Below the pieces are notes generated by a model. It saw only the letters and a list, made by a program, of their open reading frames with translations, was not told the DNA's origin and searched no databases. Shown piece after piece: positions 7,157 through 15,215 of a stretch of DNA of 25,787 nt (position 1 is its first letter; each line of letters opens with the position of its first letter). Position numbers and translations under genes: made by a program. The DNA lies in contig JBGAPF010000028.1 in assembly GCA_044221445.1 (NCBI GenBank), positions 1-25,787 of the forward strand. The letters run 5' to 3'. Source of the stretch: JBDHTS01 sp044221445 (GTDB lineage: Bacteria; Pseudomonadota; Alphaproteobacteria; Micavibrionales; Micavibrionaceae).

Positions 7157-9571
7157 TTAAAACTGCCGCATCAGGCGCCTGTAATATTCGAGTTCGTATT
7201 CCGGGCGGTCCAGTTCGCCTGAACGCTGACGCAGAAGCCGCAGAATATCCTGCACACGCTTGCGTTCACCCTGGTCGGGTATTTTCACGTTGGAATTGGG
7301 CAACAGGGACGGCCCACCTTTGTCATCCATGGGGCGGCCCAGCGGGTCAAGTTTGCCGGCGCCAAAAGCCGCCATCATCATCTGCTTCATGCGTTCCCTC
7401 AGTTTCTGTGCCATGTCCTGCTGACCCTGCTGCAATTTATCTATGGCTTCCTGCTGGTGCGGCACAGACTGGCCGGGGTGGTCCTTATCCAGTTCTTCGC
7501 CGGACTGGCGCATGGCTTTGTCGGCGTCCTGCATAGACTGGGGGATGCCGCCCGTCGCCTCGTCGACGTCCGGCATTAGCTGTTCAAGTCTGCCCTGCAG
7601 GGATTTTTGAGCCATGGCCTGACCGTCGCAATTGCCATTCGAGGGGATTTTTTTTGTCTGCTCCATAAGGGCTTTTTGTTCATCTTTGAGTTTCTGGAGC
7701 TCCTGATAGGCTTTCTCAATCTTCTGCATATCTTCCGGCATTTCATGGGCGCGGGACGGATCCATCATGTCTGTCATTTTTTCAAGCTGGGACAGCATCT
7801 CGCGCGCCGCATCCTTGTCGCCGTTCAAGGCCTGCGCCTGTAACTGGTCGAGAAAAGCCTGAATATCCTCCGTTTTCAGGAGGTGGGATATTTCCTCGGG
7901 CGTCGGCGGTTCGATGCCGTTTTCCGCCATGCGTTTCTGCATCTCCCGGAAGGATTCCTGCAGATACTGCCCCATAGCGTCGCGCAGCTTCTCCATGGCG
8001 GCGGCAATCTGCTCCGGCGTCGCTTTCGGGTCGTTCAGAAGCTTTTGGATATCCTGCTGGGCCTGACGGAAGTTTCGGGTCGCCAGGGACAGGTCGCCAT
8101 CCTCGATTTTGAGCGCCGTATCCCAGAGTTGCGGAACGACCATTCCGGCGGCTTCCACTGTCGGGTCATACATCAGATGGCTTGCGGCGGTGCGCAGCGA
8201 CAGAAATGTAGTGATGTCCCCGCCATAGGCGTCGGGTTTGCTCATCAGTGTTTCCAGGCCGAAGGCGACGTTGAGGGCCGACGCTTCCGGCGTCCAGGTC
8301 AGGCGCTTACGCAGACTGATGATCTCCTGCGCCACCGGGGTGCGGAAAGGGCGTTCGGGCAGTTTCAGCTTGATCGGCGGCGTTGTGGCTGACTGGCCTT
8401 TATAATCTCTCGCTTCCAGCGTCACAATGACGGGAAGACCAGCCCATGTATGCCAGGTCATGTCATAAACCGGTTTCATCGCCGTGGCCACGCCTCCCTG
8501 TGTCATGACGGGCCGGATATCGTCCACAGGTTTGCCAAGCGGAGCGTCACCGGCGGCGGGATCGAGCTTCATGTGGAGAGTGAGTGTCGTGACGCCGTAA
8601 TCGTCTTTGAGAGATGTGTTGAACTGCCATTGACCTTTAAGAAGCGTTTCCGGATCGCCTTTCATCTCGATTTCCGGCTTCTGGTCAACAAGGTATTTAT
8701 AACCGATATCGGCGCGTTTCGTGAACGCCTGGCGTATGACGATATGGGTGCCGGGCCTTATGGGCGTTTCAATACCCCAGTTACCATCATCCAGCTTCGC
8801 GAAGGGAAGGGACGCATCGCCCATGGAAAGTCTGGGATGACCCCATCCATGCCCGGCGCGGGCTTTGATGATACTGCCTTCGGGGATGGCAATCGGCTTA
8901 TCCGTCTTTCCTCCGTTAATGACGACAGGCTGGAGGCCGGTATAGGCGGGCGGCGTGATCCAGATGCTCACATCGGGAAAGGCAGCAGTTTTCCCCCCGA
9001 AAGCGTAGGGAAACAGTCCCTGTTTAAGGCGCGGCACGGCCTGCGGCCCGGCGGCGATGAATCCGATAAAAGCGATCAGCACCGCCAGAATGCGCAGCGC
9101 GCCGGGATCGAGCGCCGCGATCAGAGGTTTAGGACGGGGCAGGCGCAATCCCTTGAGAGAGTCGAGCGCCTGTTCCTTATTCAGCTTCCACAGCGCGGCG
9201 GTCGCAGCCGGTTGGCGCATTTGCGACAATTTGTCTTCGATCACGGTCAGCGGGCGATGGTGGACTCCTCCCGCTTGTTCCAGCCGCCGGTCGACGGCAA
9301 AACGACCCGGCATACGAAAGGACAGGACATCCCGCCTGATATAATAGAGCAGACCGCCGATAAAGACGGCCAAAGCCATGCCGGCGCCCGCTGCCCCGAA
9401 AAAAGACGGGACCTGTAACAGCCAAAATCCTGCGAACAGGCACGTCCAGGAAAATACCCGCCACAATGCCGCCGACATCCCTTCCAGCAGCAGAATGGCG
9501 AAAGCCGCCTGACGGGTTCTTTTAAGGCGCGCCATCAGGGAAACATGATGCTGGTTTAAGGGGTCGATCAT
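7157..9571 (-). CDS. TIGR02302-type (DUF4175) alphaproteobacterial membrane protein
   Basis: An 804-residue inner-membrane protein of the TIGR02302 family, which in alphaproteobacteria usually lies directly after lysA; its function is unknown. Hydrophobic helices appear at about residues 35-53, 58-77 and 157-175. RRLEQAGGVHHRPLTVIEDK between the second and third is family-typical. The middle (about 215-420) looks like a beta-rich domain (ISWITPPAYTGLQPVVI-like segment, near residue 203). The last 300 residues are rich in Gln, Met, Glu and Lys with long helices (FREMQKRMAENGIEPPTPEE; QGQQDMAQKLRERMKQMMM), likely coiled coil. It ends in PEYELEYYRRLMRQF. Its ATG overlaps the lysA stop as TAATG at 9569-9573, so translation is probably coupled. 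Confidence 0.87.
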   Translation of the reverse strand: MIDPLNQHHVSLMARLKRTRQAAFAILLLEGMSAALWRVFSWTCLFAGFWLLQVPSFFGAAGAGMALAVFIGGLLYYIRRDVLSFRMPGRFAVDRRLEQAGGVHHRPLTVIEDKLSQMRQPAATAALWKLNKEQALDSLKGLRLPRPKPLIAALDPGALRILAVLIAFIGFIAAGPQAVPRLKQGLFPYAFGGKTAAFPDVSIWITPPAYTGLQPVVINGGKTDKPIAIPEGSIIKARAGHGWGHPRLSMGDASLPFAKLDDGNWGIETPIRPGTHIVIRQAFTKRADIGYKYLVDQKPEIEMKGDPETLLKGQWQFNTSLKDDYGVTTLTLHMKLDPAAGDAPLGKPVDDIRPVMTQGGVATAMKPVYDMTWHTWAGLPVIVTLEARDYKGQSATTPPIKLKLPERPFRTPVAQEIISLRKRLTWTPEASALNVAFGLETLMSKPDAYGGDITTFLSLRTAASHLMYDPTVEAAGMVVPQLWDTALKIEDGDLSLATRNFRQAQQDIQKLLNDPKATPEQIAAAMEKLRDAMGQYLQESFREMQKRMAENGIEPPTPEEISHLLKTEDIQAFLDQLQAQALNGDKDAAREMLSQLEKMTDMMDPSRAHEMPEDMQKIEKAYQELQKLKDEQKALMEQTKKIPSNGNCDGQAMAQKSLQGRLEQLMPDVDEATGGIPQSMQDADKAMRQSGEELDKDHPGQSVPHQQEAIDKLQQGQQDMAQKLRERMKQMMMAAFGAGKLDPLGRPMDDKGGPSLLPNSNVKIPDQGERKRVQDILRLLRQRSGELDRPEYELEYYRRLMRQF

Positions 9572-10848
9572 TATCCCGTCATATGGTTGGTGTTTGCTTC
9601 TGCTTCCAGTATATCGTCAACGCTCTGCCGGGGGCGAATAATCGTCATCTTGGCGCCATCCACGAGTATTTCGGGTGGAAAGGGCCGGGTGTTATAATTC
9701 GATGCCATGACGAAGCCGTAGGCACCGGCCGCCATGATAGCCACGAGATCGCCTTCTTCCACTTCGGGCAACGGACGCGCAAGCGCGAATGTATCACCCG
9801 TTTCACAGACCGGCCCGACGATGTCGCATGGACTGACCGCATTGCCTGGTTTGTGCTTTACCGCGCGAATGGGATGCCAGGCGTCATAAAGAGCGGGGCG
9901 CATCAGGTCTCCCATTCCTGCATTTAGGATAACGTAACGCCTGTGCTTCGTCTGTTTCACGTATTCAACGCTTGTCAGCAGCAGCCCGGCTTCGCCAACA
10001 AGCAGGCGTCCCGGCTCCAGGATAATTTTGACATCGAGCGGATGGATGATGTCTCTCACGATCTCTGCATAGGTGTCGAGGCAGGGCGACTGTTCGTTCC
10101 TGTAGACAATGCCGAGACCGCCACCGAGATCGAGGCTTTCGAGAGGCAGTCCCGCGGCACGCAGGTCTTTCGCCAGAGCGGCCATGCGTCCGAACGCCTC
10201 GCGGAACGGCTCAAGATTCGTCAACTGGGATCCGATATGAAGGCTCAGGCCTACGGGTTTCAGATGCGGATGCTGATGCGCATAAAGGTAGAGCGTTTCC
10301 ACTTCCTCGCGCAACAGCCCGAATTTATTGTCCTCCTTGCCGGTCGTGATTTTGGCATGCGTTCCCGCTTCGACATCGGGGTTGAACCGCAGAGCGATGG
10401 AAACGGTTTTGTTGAGGGTCTGCGCGATCCTGCCGATTCTTTCCAGTTCCGGCGCAGATTCTACATTCAGTTGTAAAATTCCAGCCTGTAAAGCCCTGAT
10501 AATTTCACCTTCGCTTTTGCCGACGCCGGAATAGACGATGCGATCCGGCGCTATGCCTGCCCTCAATGCGCGCTCCATCTCCCCGCCCGATACGACATCC
10601 GCGCCAAGGCCAAGACTGCCCATCAGTTTCAATACTGCCATATTGCTGTTGGCTTTACATGCGAAAGCGATCAGCGGTTGGCTTGCAGAGGGCAATTTCC
10701 TGATAAAAGCGCTTTGAAGACACGACACGGAGTTTCTGATCGCGGCGGCACTGTAAACATAAGCGGGCGTGCCGCATTGTTCCGCTATATCTTCGAGGGA
10801 AACAGACTCTGCGTACAAAGCGCCGTCTTTTTCGATAAAGCCGGTCAT
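9571..10848 (-). CDS. lysA: Diaminopimelate decarboxylase
   Basis: PLP-dependent enzyme that decarboxylates meso-diaminopimelate to L-lysine, the last step of the DAP pathway, in the cytoplasm. It is 425 residues, full length. The PLP lysine lies in IAFACKANSN (Lys65). Other family marks are LGLGADVVSGGE, the LSLHIGSQLTNLEPF segment, LDLGGGLGI, EPGRLLVGEAG, the active-site CETGD near the C-terminus and MAAGAYGFVMASNYNTRPF. It begins 2 bases after the LptM-like lipoprotein stop and ends in a TAATG overlap with the TIGR02302-type gene, so all three are likely one transcript. lysC, which supplies the start of the same pathway, is 3 kb away on the other strand. Confidence 0.97.
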   Translation of the reverse strand: MTGFIEKDGALYAESVSLEDIAEQCGTPAYVYSAAAIRNSVSCLQSAFIRKLPSASQPLIAFACKANSNMAVLKLMGSLGLGADVVSGGEMERALRAGIAPDRIVYSGVGKSEGEIIRALQAGILQLNVESAPELERIGRIAQTLNKTVSIALRFNPDVEAGTHAKITTGKEDNKFGLLREEVETLYLYAHQHPHLKPVGLSLHIGSQLTNLEPFREAFGRMAALAKDLRAAGLPLESLDLGGGLGIVYRNEQSPCLDTYAEIVRDIIHPLDVKIILEPGRLLVGEAGLLLTSVEYVKQTKHRRYVILNAGMGDLMRPALYDAWHPIRAVKHKPGNAVSPCDIVGPVCETGDTFALARPLPEVEEGDLVAIMAAGAYGFVMASNYNTRPFPPEILVDGAKMTIIRPRQSVDDILEAEANTNHMTG

Positions 10849-10850
10849 GC

Positions 10851-11009
10851 TTAATGAGGCATAGGTGGAGGATCGTGTGAAATATCCGGATAGGTATGCG
10901 GGTAACCGTTCTGTTCAGCCCCGGCAGGAGGCTCCACGCTGCCGGGCTTGATTCCGCAACTGGACAGCGCCAGAAGAAGAACGATATATAAAGGGATGCG
11001 TTTGCTCAT
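10851..11009 (-). CDS. Small LptM/YifL-like lipoprotein
   Basis: A 52-residue lipoprotein. A short signal sequence MSKRIPLYIVLLLALSSC places the lipidated cysteine at residue 18, followed by GIKPGSVEPP. This C-G-x-K-x-G-x-x-x-P-P opening and the proline-rich tail (YPHTYPDISHDPPPMPH) are like those of LptM/YifL/LppL lipoproteins, whose genes precede lysA in many proteobacteria; LptM of E. coli helps LptD mature in the outer membrane. Two in-frame stops (TGA TGA) directly precede the ATG, so no longer form exists. No Shine-Dalgarno is visible, but TATAAT lies six bases upstream, so the message could be leaderless. The first 14 bases overlap the likely start of the divergent thioredoxin-like gene. 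Confidence 0.77.
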   Translation of the reverse strand: MSKRIPLYIVLLLALSSCGIKPGSVEPPAGAEQNGYPHTYPDISHDPPPMPH

Positions 11010-11604
11010 TCATCAATTATATACAACGGTTTTCCGGTGTGGCCAATACGGCCTGTTTATATTCGCGTTGGCGCTCCTACCGGTGTATCACGTGCACGCG
11101 GCGACGGATGCTGTAAAGGCTTTCACGGGCCGGATGGACGGGTTCTCGGCAGTTTCAAAACCCTTTCCGGAAAAATTCGAGGTCTTCGATCTTAACGACA
11201 ATAAAATCACTCTTGCTTTCGGGAAGGACCAGCCCTGGCGCCTGATCAATTTCTGGGCCGGATGGTGTGCACCCTGTGTCGCTGAAATGCCTACGCTGAA
11301 AGCGCTTCAGGACAAGACGAAAAACCTTAAAACATTCAAGGTCATCCTTGTCTCGGCAGATATGCCGGTCAAGGGCGAAGCTTTGAAATATATGATCAAA
11401 AAGCAGAATTTGCCCGACGTGGACGCGGTTTACTCGAAAGATTTTTACCTGTGGCAGACGTTTGAACTTGAAGGCATTCCGACGACTCTCCTGGTTTCCC
11501 CTGAAGGAAAGATCGCCTATACCATGATAGGAGACGCCGACTGGGATTCGAAAGAGTCCGATGCGTTCTTCAAAGCGGTTTTGCCCGCTTCCACTTTTCC
11601 TTAA
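10996..11604 (+). CDS. TlpA/ResA-like thioredoxin-fold protein
   Basis: A 202-residue exported thiol-disulfide oxidoreductase. The signal region contains a hydrophobic stretch at about residues 19-31 (GLFIFALALLPVY) ending VHAA, so the thioredoxin domain should be periplasmic. The active site is W-C-A-P-C (C91, C94) within INFWAGWCAPCVAEMP. The cis-Pro loop is EGIPTTLLVSPEGKIAY. Family members reduce cysteines of apocytochrome c or copper-site proteins; the substrate here is unknown. The start is uncertain: ATG 10996 has AAAGGG directly adjacent, while TTG 11002 has the same AAAGGG at a better spacing of six. An upstream start at 10948 would lie deep inside the opposite gene and is rejected. 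In many alphaproteobacteria a tlpA gene sits near argH-lysA, matching this position. Confidence 0.85.
   Translation: MRLLIHQLYTTVFRCGQYGLFIFALALLPVYHVHAATDAVKAFTGRMDGFSAVSKPFPEKFEVFDLNDNKITLAFGKDQPWRLINFWAGWCAPCVAEMPTLKALQDKTKNLKTFKVILVSADMPVKGEALKYMIKKQNLPDVDAVYSKDFYLWQTFELEGIPTTLLVSPEGKIAYTMIGDADWDSKESDAFFKAVLPASTFP
11016..11021 (-). promoter_or_regulatory. Consensus -10 box placed for a leaderless lptM-lysA transcript
   Basis: TATAAT on the minus strand (11021 to 11016) ends six bases before the lipoprotein ATG at 11009, so transcription would begin at or next to the start codon. The position 17 bases further upstream reads GGCCAC, a poor -35 element. The box agrees with consensus but promoter activity is inferred. 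Confidence 0.35.
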
Positions 11605-11640
11605 GGTTTGCTTAAACATTCCTTAGTCTTTTCAGTCAAT

Positions 11641-11646
11641 TATAAT
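11641..11646 (+). promoter_or_regulatory. Consensus -10 box upstream of the pentapeptide-repeat gene
   Basis: TATAAT lies 30 bases before the ATG at 11677. The region 17 bases upstream (ATTCCT at 11618-11623) is a weak -35. An AT-rich stretch separates it from the thioredoxin gene stop at 11604. It would give a leader of about 24 bases. No T-rich terminator is visible between the two genes. Confidence 0.35.
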
Positions 11647-11676
11647 GAGGCGCTTCTCACCTCAAGCTTTGGACCG

Positions 11677-12945
11677 ATGCAGGAACCTCATAAAACTCCA
11701 AAAGATGGCGGCCGGCTTACACAGGCCCAGCTGAATGAAATGGCTGAACTGCACAAACGGTTCATGGACGGCCGTCTGGGCGGGCGGCGTGCGATCTTGC
11801 GTAAAATGGATCTGAGCGGACTTACGCTGAAAGAAAAAGACCTTCGCCAGTCGGATTTCAGCGGCTGCATCATGCGCGACATGGACCTGTCGGGTGCAAA
11901 TTTTCGTGAAGCCTCGCTTTATGCCTGCGACTTAAGCAAATCCAATCTTAATAAAACGATTTTCGTGCGCGCCGATCTGCGTGGCGCCCGCATCGAAAGC
12001 GCCGATCTTGCCGGTGCGAACCTCGAAAAGGCGGATTTAAGAGCGGGCGGTATGGCTGTCGATTACAGCACCAAGGGCCAGAACGTGAATTTTCGTGGGG
12101 CCAACCTGACGGGTGCGCACCTGTCAGGCACGCTTGCCAACAATGCCGATTTTTCCGACGCCATTATGGCAAAAACAATTCTGAAAGGCGCGGATCTGCG
12201 GAATGCCCGTTTCGAAGGCGCCGACATGACTGAGGCTGAAATCGGCGGTGCGCAGCTGATGGGCGCGAACATGCGCTCCGCCATCCTGACCGGGGTACGC
12301 CTTGAAGATATCAGGAATATGGGCGTGGACCTGACCAATTCCATTACAGATGACAATGTCGGCAAGTCGCTCGATCAACTGAGCCAGCCAATGGCAAAGC
12401 TGATAAAGGATCACCGCGCCTGGGTGGCGACCATGGGCAAGGAAGGCCAGCAGCTGGATCTGAGCGGATTCGACCTGCGTATTCTGCTGTCGCTGGCGGG
12501 GGAAAAGATGACCGCCCTCAAAGCGATCGGCGCGCGCTGGTGCGGCATGGATCTGACCGATGTTCAGTTACAGAGCGCCACACTTGATCAATCGGACTTT
12601 CGTAGCTGCCTGTTGCGCAGCGCCGATTTTCGCGCCGCAACGCTGCGCGAGGCACGATTTAGCCATGCCGACCTGCGCAACGCGGATTTCAGTCCGCTGT
12701 ATTTTGAAGTCGGCGGGCAGAAAAATGCGACAACCTGCGATCTGACAGGTTGTAACATGCGCTATGCCAACGCCACCGGAGCGAGATTTCGCTCGGTATC
12801 GCTTTGTGGCGCCGATTTATGTTATGGCGATTTTACGGGTTGCGATTTGAGCGAAGCCGATTTTACAGGCGCGAAACTTGAAAACGCTATATTCAAAGGC
12901 GCGAATATCGAAGGCGCCAAATTCGACGTACCGCCGGAGGTATAA
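11677..12945 (+). CDS. Pentapeptide-repeat protein, two-block
   Basis: A 422-residue protein made of A(D/N)Lxx pentapeptide repeats, which fold into a right-handed quadrilateral beta-helix. Block one spans about residues 43-225 (for example ADLRGARIESADLAGANLEK). Block two runs from about 287 to 417 (ADFRAATLREARFSHADLRN). Between them lies a non-repeat linker LSQPMAKLIKDHRAWVATMG, followed by KEGQQLDLSGFDLR, an H-x-x-W-V...G motif I recall from other alphaproteobacterial pentapeptide proteins. There is no signal peptide or membrane segment, so it is probably cytoplasmic. Function is unknown; DNA-mimic gyrase protection is known for some relatives but is not indicated here. ATG 11677 is preferred to TTG 11608. 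It ends 3 bases before the converging HIG1 gene. Confidence 0.88.
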   Translation: MQEPHKTPKDGGRLTQAQLNEMAELHKRFMDGRLGGRRAILRKMDLSGLTLKEKDLRQSDFSGCIMRDMDLSGANFREASLYACDLSKSNLNKTIFVRADLRGARIESADLAGANLEKADLRAGGMAVDYSTKGQNVNFRGANLTGAHLSGTLANNADFSDAIMAKTILKGADLRNARFEGADMTEAEIGGAQLMGANMRSAILTGVRLEDIRNMGVDLTNSITDDNVGKSLDQLSQPMAKLIKDHRAWVATMGKEGQQLDLSGFDLRILLSLAGEKMTALKAIGARWCGMDLTDVQLQSATLDQSDFRSCLLRSADFRAATLREARFSHADLRNADFSPLYFEVGGQKNATTCDLTGCNMRYANATGARFRSVSLCGADLCYGDFTGCDLSEADFTGAKLENAIFKGANIEGAKFDVPPEV

Positions 12946-12948
12946 AAC

Positions 12949-13140
12949 TTACCTGGTCATTGCAGCCAGGGCAAATAATGCCAGCGCCACGCCTTGCAAC
13001 ATCACGCGAATTCTCATCCACTTATTGCTTTTCAGACGGCTGACCTCGTCCTGGCGCGTCATGAAAAAAAGACCCATGCCAAGTGCGCCCAGAACGGAAA
13101 GCATGGCAATAATCATCAAGACGAAAAACACGCTGCTCAT
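12949..13140 (-). CDS. HIG1-domain twin-transmembrane protein
   Basis: A 63-residue inner-membrane protein with two hydrophobic helices (about residues 3-27 and 46-61) joined by a basic loop. The loop segment LKSNKWMRIRVMLQG (36-50) matches the HIG1 (hypoxia-induced protein) signature S-N-K-x-M-R-x-R-V-x-x-Q. Bacterial members are uncharacterised; mitochondrial relatives are accessory factors of respiratory complexes III and IV. Its ATG overlaps the ubiG stop as ATGA (13137-13140), so it is probably translated by coupling to ubiG, and a link to quinone-dependent respiration is plausible. Confidence 0.82.
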   Translation of the reverse strand: MSSVFFVLMIIAMLSVLGALGMGLFFMTRQDEVSRLKSNKWMRIRVMLQGVALALFALAAMTR

Positions 13141-13880
13141 GAATTTTTCTCCGTTGTCAGGAAGTAATTGACTGCCAGGTCGGTAGTAGACAATGAAAAT
13201 TCATTTTTAAGCGGGTTGAAAACAAGCCCCGTAACATCGGCGGGCATCAAGCCAGCCTTGAGCGCCATTTTTGAGAGTTCGGAAGGACGGACGAATTTCC
13301 GCCAGTCATGAGTTCCGCGCGGCACCCACCCCAGTACATACTCCGCCGCGACGATGCCAAGAGCGAACGATCGGCCGGTACGGTTCAGCGTTGAAAAGAT
13401 GACCAGCCCGCCCGGTTTGCAAAGGCGGGCGCATGTTGTCACGAAATCTTCCCGCCCAGCCACGTGCTCTATGATTTCCAAGGCAAGGACAACGTCATAA
13501 CCCTTATGGTTAAGAAGGGTTTCCGCGGAGGTCTGCAGATACTGAATGGCGAGTCCGGCCTGTTCTGCGTGAGCTTTGGCTACATCTATGGCCTGTCCGT
13601 CGGCGTCTATCCCTGTTGCCTCCGCCCCCAGCCTTGTCATGGGTTCACAGGCGAGGCCGCCGCCACAGCCAATGTCCAGGATTTTAAGGCCTGTAAAAGG
13701 CGTCAGGCTGCGGTTGTCGCGTTTAAAACGTTCGCAAATCCTGTCCCGGATATAGGCTGTCCGCACCGGATTGAGGCGATGCAGAGGGCGGAAAGGCCCG
13801 TTCTCATCCCACCAGTTGGACGAATCTCGGGCGAAACGGGCGATCTCGCTTTGGTCGACGCTGCTGGGGCGGGCAGTCAT
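13137..13880 (-). CDS. ubiG: Ubiquinone biosynthesis O-methyltransferase
   Basis: SAM-dependent methyltransferase for the two O-methylations of ubiquinone biosynthesis. It is 247 residues from ATG 13880, which is family length; the frame is open 60 codons further upstream but that part is not family-like and overlaps lysC. The N-terminus EIARFARDSSNWWDENGPF and PLHRLNPVR are UbiG hallmarks. SAM motif I is LDIGCGGGLACEP (residues 68-80), followed by LGAEATGIDA, then VLALEIIEHV and LCKPGGLVIFSTLNRT. The region AAEYVLGWVPRGTHDWRKF is also diagnostic. It is divergent from lysC with 78 bases between starts and is translationally coupled to the HIG1 gene. Confidence 0.96.
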   Translation of the reverse strand: MTARPSSVDQSEIARFARDSSNWWDENGPFRPLHRLNPVRTAYIRDRICERFKRDNRSLTPFTGLKILDIGCGGGLACEPMTRLGAEATGIDADGQAIDVAKAHAEQAGLAIQYLQTSAETLLNHKGYDVVLALEIIEHVAGREDFVTTCARLCKPGGLVIFSTLNRTGRSFALGIVAAEYVLGWVPRGTHDWRKFVRPSELSKMALKAGLMPADVTGLVFNPLKNEFSLSTTDLAVNYFLTTEKNS

Positions 13881-13900
13881 GCGAAAACTTTCTTTGCGTT

Positions 13901-13928
13901 TTGAGGTGCGGGACAGTATGGATATAGC
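13901..13928 (+). promoter_or_regulatory. Putative sigma70-type promoter of lysC
   Basis: TTGAGG (13901-13906) and TATAGC (13923-13928) are separated by 16 bases, each matching four of six consensus positions. Predicted initiation near 13935 would leave a leader of about 24 bases before the lysC ATG. That is too short for a lysine riboswitch or attenuator. Inference from spacing and sequence only. Confidence 0.35.
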
Positions 13929-13958
13929 GGTATTTCTGACGAGAGAAAAGGGTTGGAA

Positions 13959-15203
13959 ATGGGCTTGCTGGTCCTCAAATTCGGCGGGACGTCGGTCGCC
14001 GGCATCAAGGAGATCGAAAACGCCTCCGAAAAGGTGGCGGCGGAGGTCGCGCGCGGCCATAAGGTGGCCGTGGTCGTCTCCGCCATGTCAGGCGTAACCA
14101 ACCAGTTGGTGGAATATTGCCGTGCCATCAGCCCGCTTCATGATGCGCGCGAATATGACGCAGTGGTTTCAAGCGGTGAAAACGTGACGTCAGGCCTGAT
14201 GGCCCTGGCGCTTCAGAAGCGCGGGATACAGGCCCGTTCCTGGCATGGCTGGCAGGTTCCGGTTATGTCCAGCGATGTGCACGGCAAGGCCCGCATCCTT
14301 GAAATCAGGGTGGATGAAATGAAACGCAGGATGGAGGAGGGCGAGGTCGCTGTCCTCGCCGGTTTCCAGGGCGTTTCCCCCCGCAACCGCATCACAACGC
14401 TTGGGCGCGGCGGTTCGGACACGACGGCGGTCGCCCTGGCTGCCGCGCTGCAGGCTGACCGGTGCGACATTTATACCGATGTGAAGGGGGTGTATACGAC
14501 CGACCCGCGCATCGTGCCGAAAGCGCGGAAGCTGAAAAAGATTTCTTATGAAGAAATGCTGGAGATGGCGTCGGTAGGGGCAAAAGTCCTGCAGACGCGT
14601 TCGGTCGAGGTCGGCATGAAATGGCGGGTGCCTGTGCAGGTGCTTTCAAGTTTCGACAGCCGGATCGGATCCGACCTGCCCGGCACGCTGGTGACTATGG
14701 AGGAAGAAATCATGGAACAGGAAGTCGTCAACGGAATCACGCTTGCGAAGGATGAGGCGAAAATAGCGTTGCTGCAGCTGCCGGACAAGCCAGGTATCGC
14801 GGCGGCGGTTTTCGGCCCTTTGGCCGATGCCGCCATCAACGTCGATATGATCGTCCAGAACACATCGCCGGACGGCAAGACCACGGACATGATGTTCACC
14901 ATCGGCAACGCCGATCTGCCACGCGTGATGGAAGTATTGCACGAAATCGACATCCTGAAAGGCACCCAGATCCTGACCGATGAAAACGTGGCGAAAGTCT
15001 CGGTGGTCGGGATCGGCATGCGCAGCCATGCCGGCGTCGCGAAGACCATGTTCAAGGCGCTGGCGGACAAAGGGATCAATATTCAGGTGATTTCGACCTC
15101 GGAAATCAAAATCAGCGTCCTGATCGCCCAGGAATATACGGAACTGGCCGTGCGGGCCCTCCATGCCGCATACGGGCTGGAAAAGAAAGCCAAACAGGCC
15201 TAG
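13959..15203 (+). CDS. lysC: Aspartate kinase
   Basis: Phosphorylates L-aspartate, the committed step toward lysine, DAP, threonine and methionine. It has 414 residues, typical of a monofunctional aspartokinase. The kinase N-terminus is LVLKFGGTSVAG (Lys7). The central signature is TTLGRGGSDTTAVALAAALQ and then CDIYTDVKGVYTTDPRI. Two C-terminal ACT-type regulatory regions follow (ALLQLPDKPGIAAAVFGPLA; VSVVGIGMRSHAGVAKTMF with INIQVISTSEIKISVLI), so feedback inhibition by lysine and/or threonine is likely. ATG 13959 has AAAGGG six bases upstream; an in-frame TTG two codons earlier is less likely. It leads a run with the RodZ-like and ispG genes (12 bases, then ATGA overlap). Confidence 0.96.
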   Translation: MGLLVLKFGGTSVAGIKEIENASEKVAAEVARGHKVAVVVSAMSGVTNQLVEYCRAISPLHDAREYDAVVSSGENVTSGLMALALQKRGIQARSWHGWQVPVMSSDVHGKARILEIRVDEMKRRMEEGEVAVLAGFQGVSPRNRITTLGRGGSDTTAVALAAALQADRCDIYTDVKGVYTTDPRIVPKARKLKKISYEEMLEMASVGAKVLQTRSVEVGMKWRVPVQVLSSFDSRIGSDLPGTLVTMEEEIMEQEVVNGITLAKDEAKIALLQLPDKPGIAAAVFGPLADAAINVDMIVQNTSPDGKTTDMMFTIGNADLPRVMEVLHEIDILKGTQILTDENVAKVSVVGIGMRSHAGVAKTMFKALADKGINIQVISTSEIKISVLIAQEYTELAVRALHAAYGLEKKAKQA

Positions 15204-15215
15204 AAATATAAAGGT

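Noticed and set aside
8450..9418. Plus-strand ORF of 322 codons
   Set aside because: Antisense shadow of the TIGR02302-type gene; composition is arginine/glycine/histidine-rich low-information sequence and no ribosome-binding site was found.
11608..11676. Longer N-terminus of the pentapeptide-repeat protein from TTG 11608
   Set aside because: The extra 23 residues lie over a consensus -10 box and AAGG is one base from the TTG; ATG 11677 is more likely.
13881..13958. Lysine riboswitch or leader-peptide attenuator upstream of lysC
   Set aside because: The divergent gap is only 78 bases and lacks the conserved lysine-riboswitch core or a lysine-rich leader.
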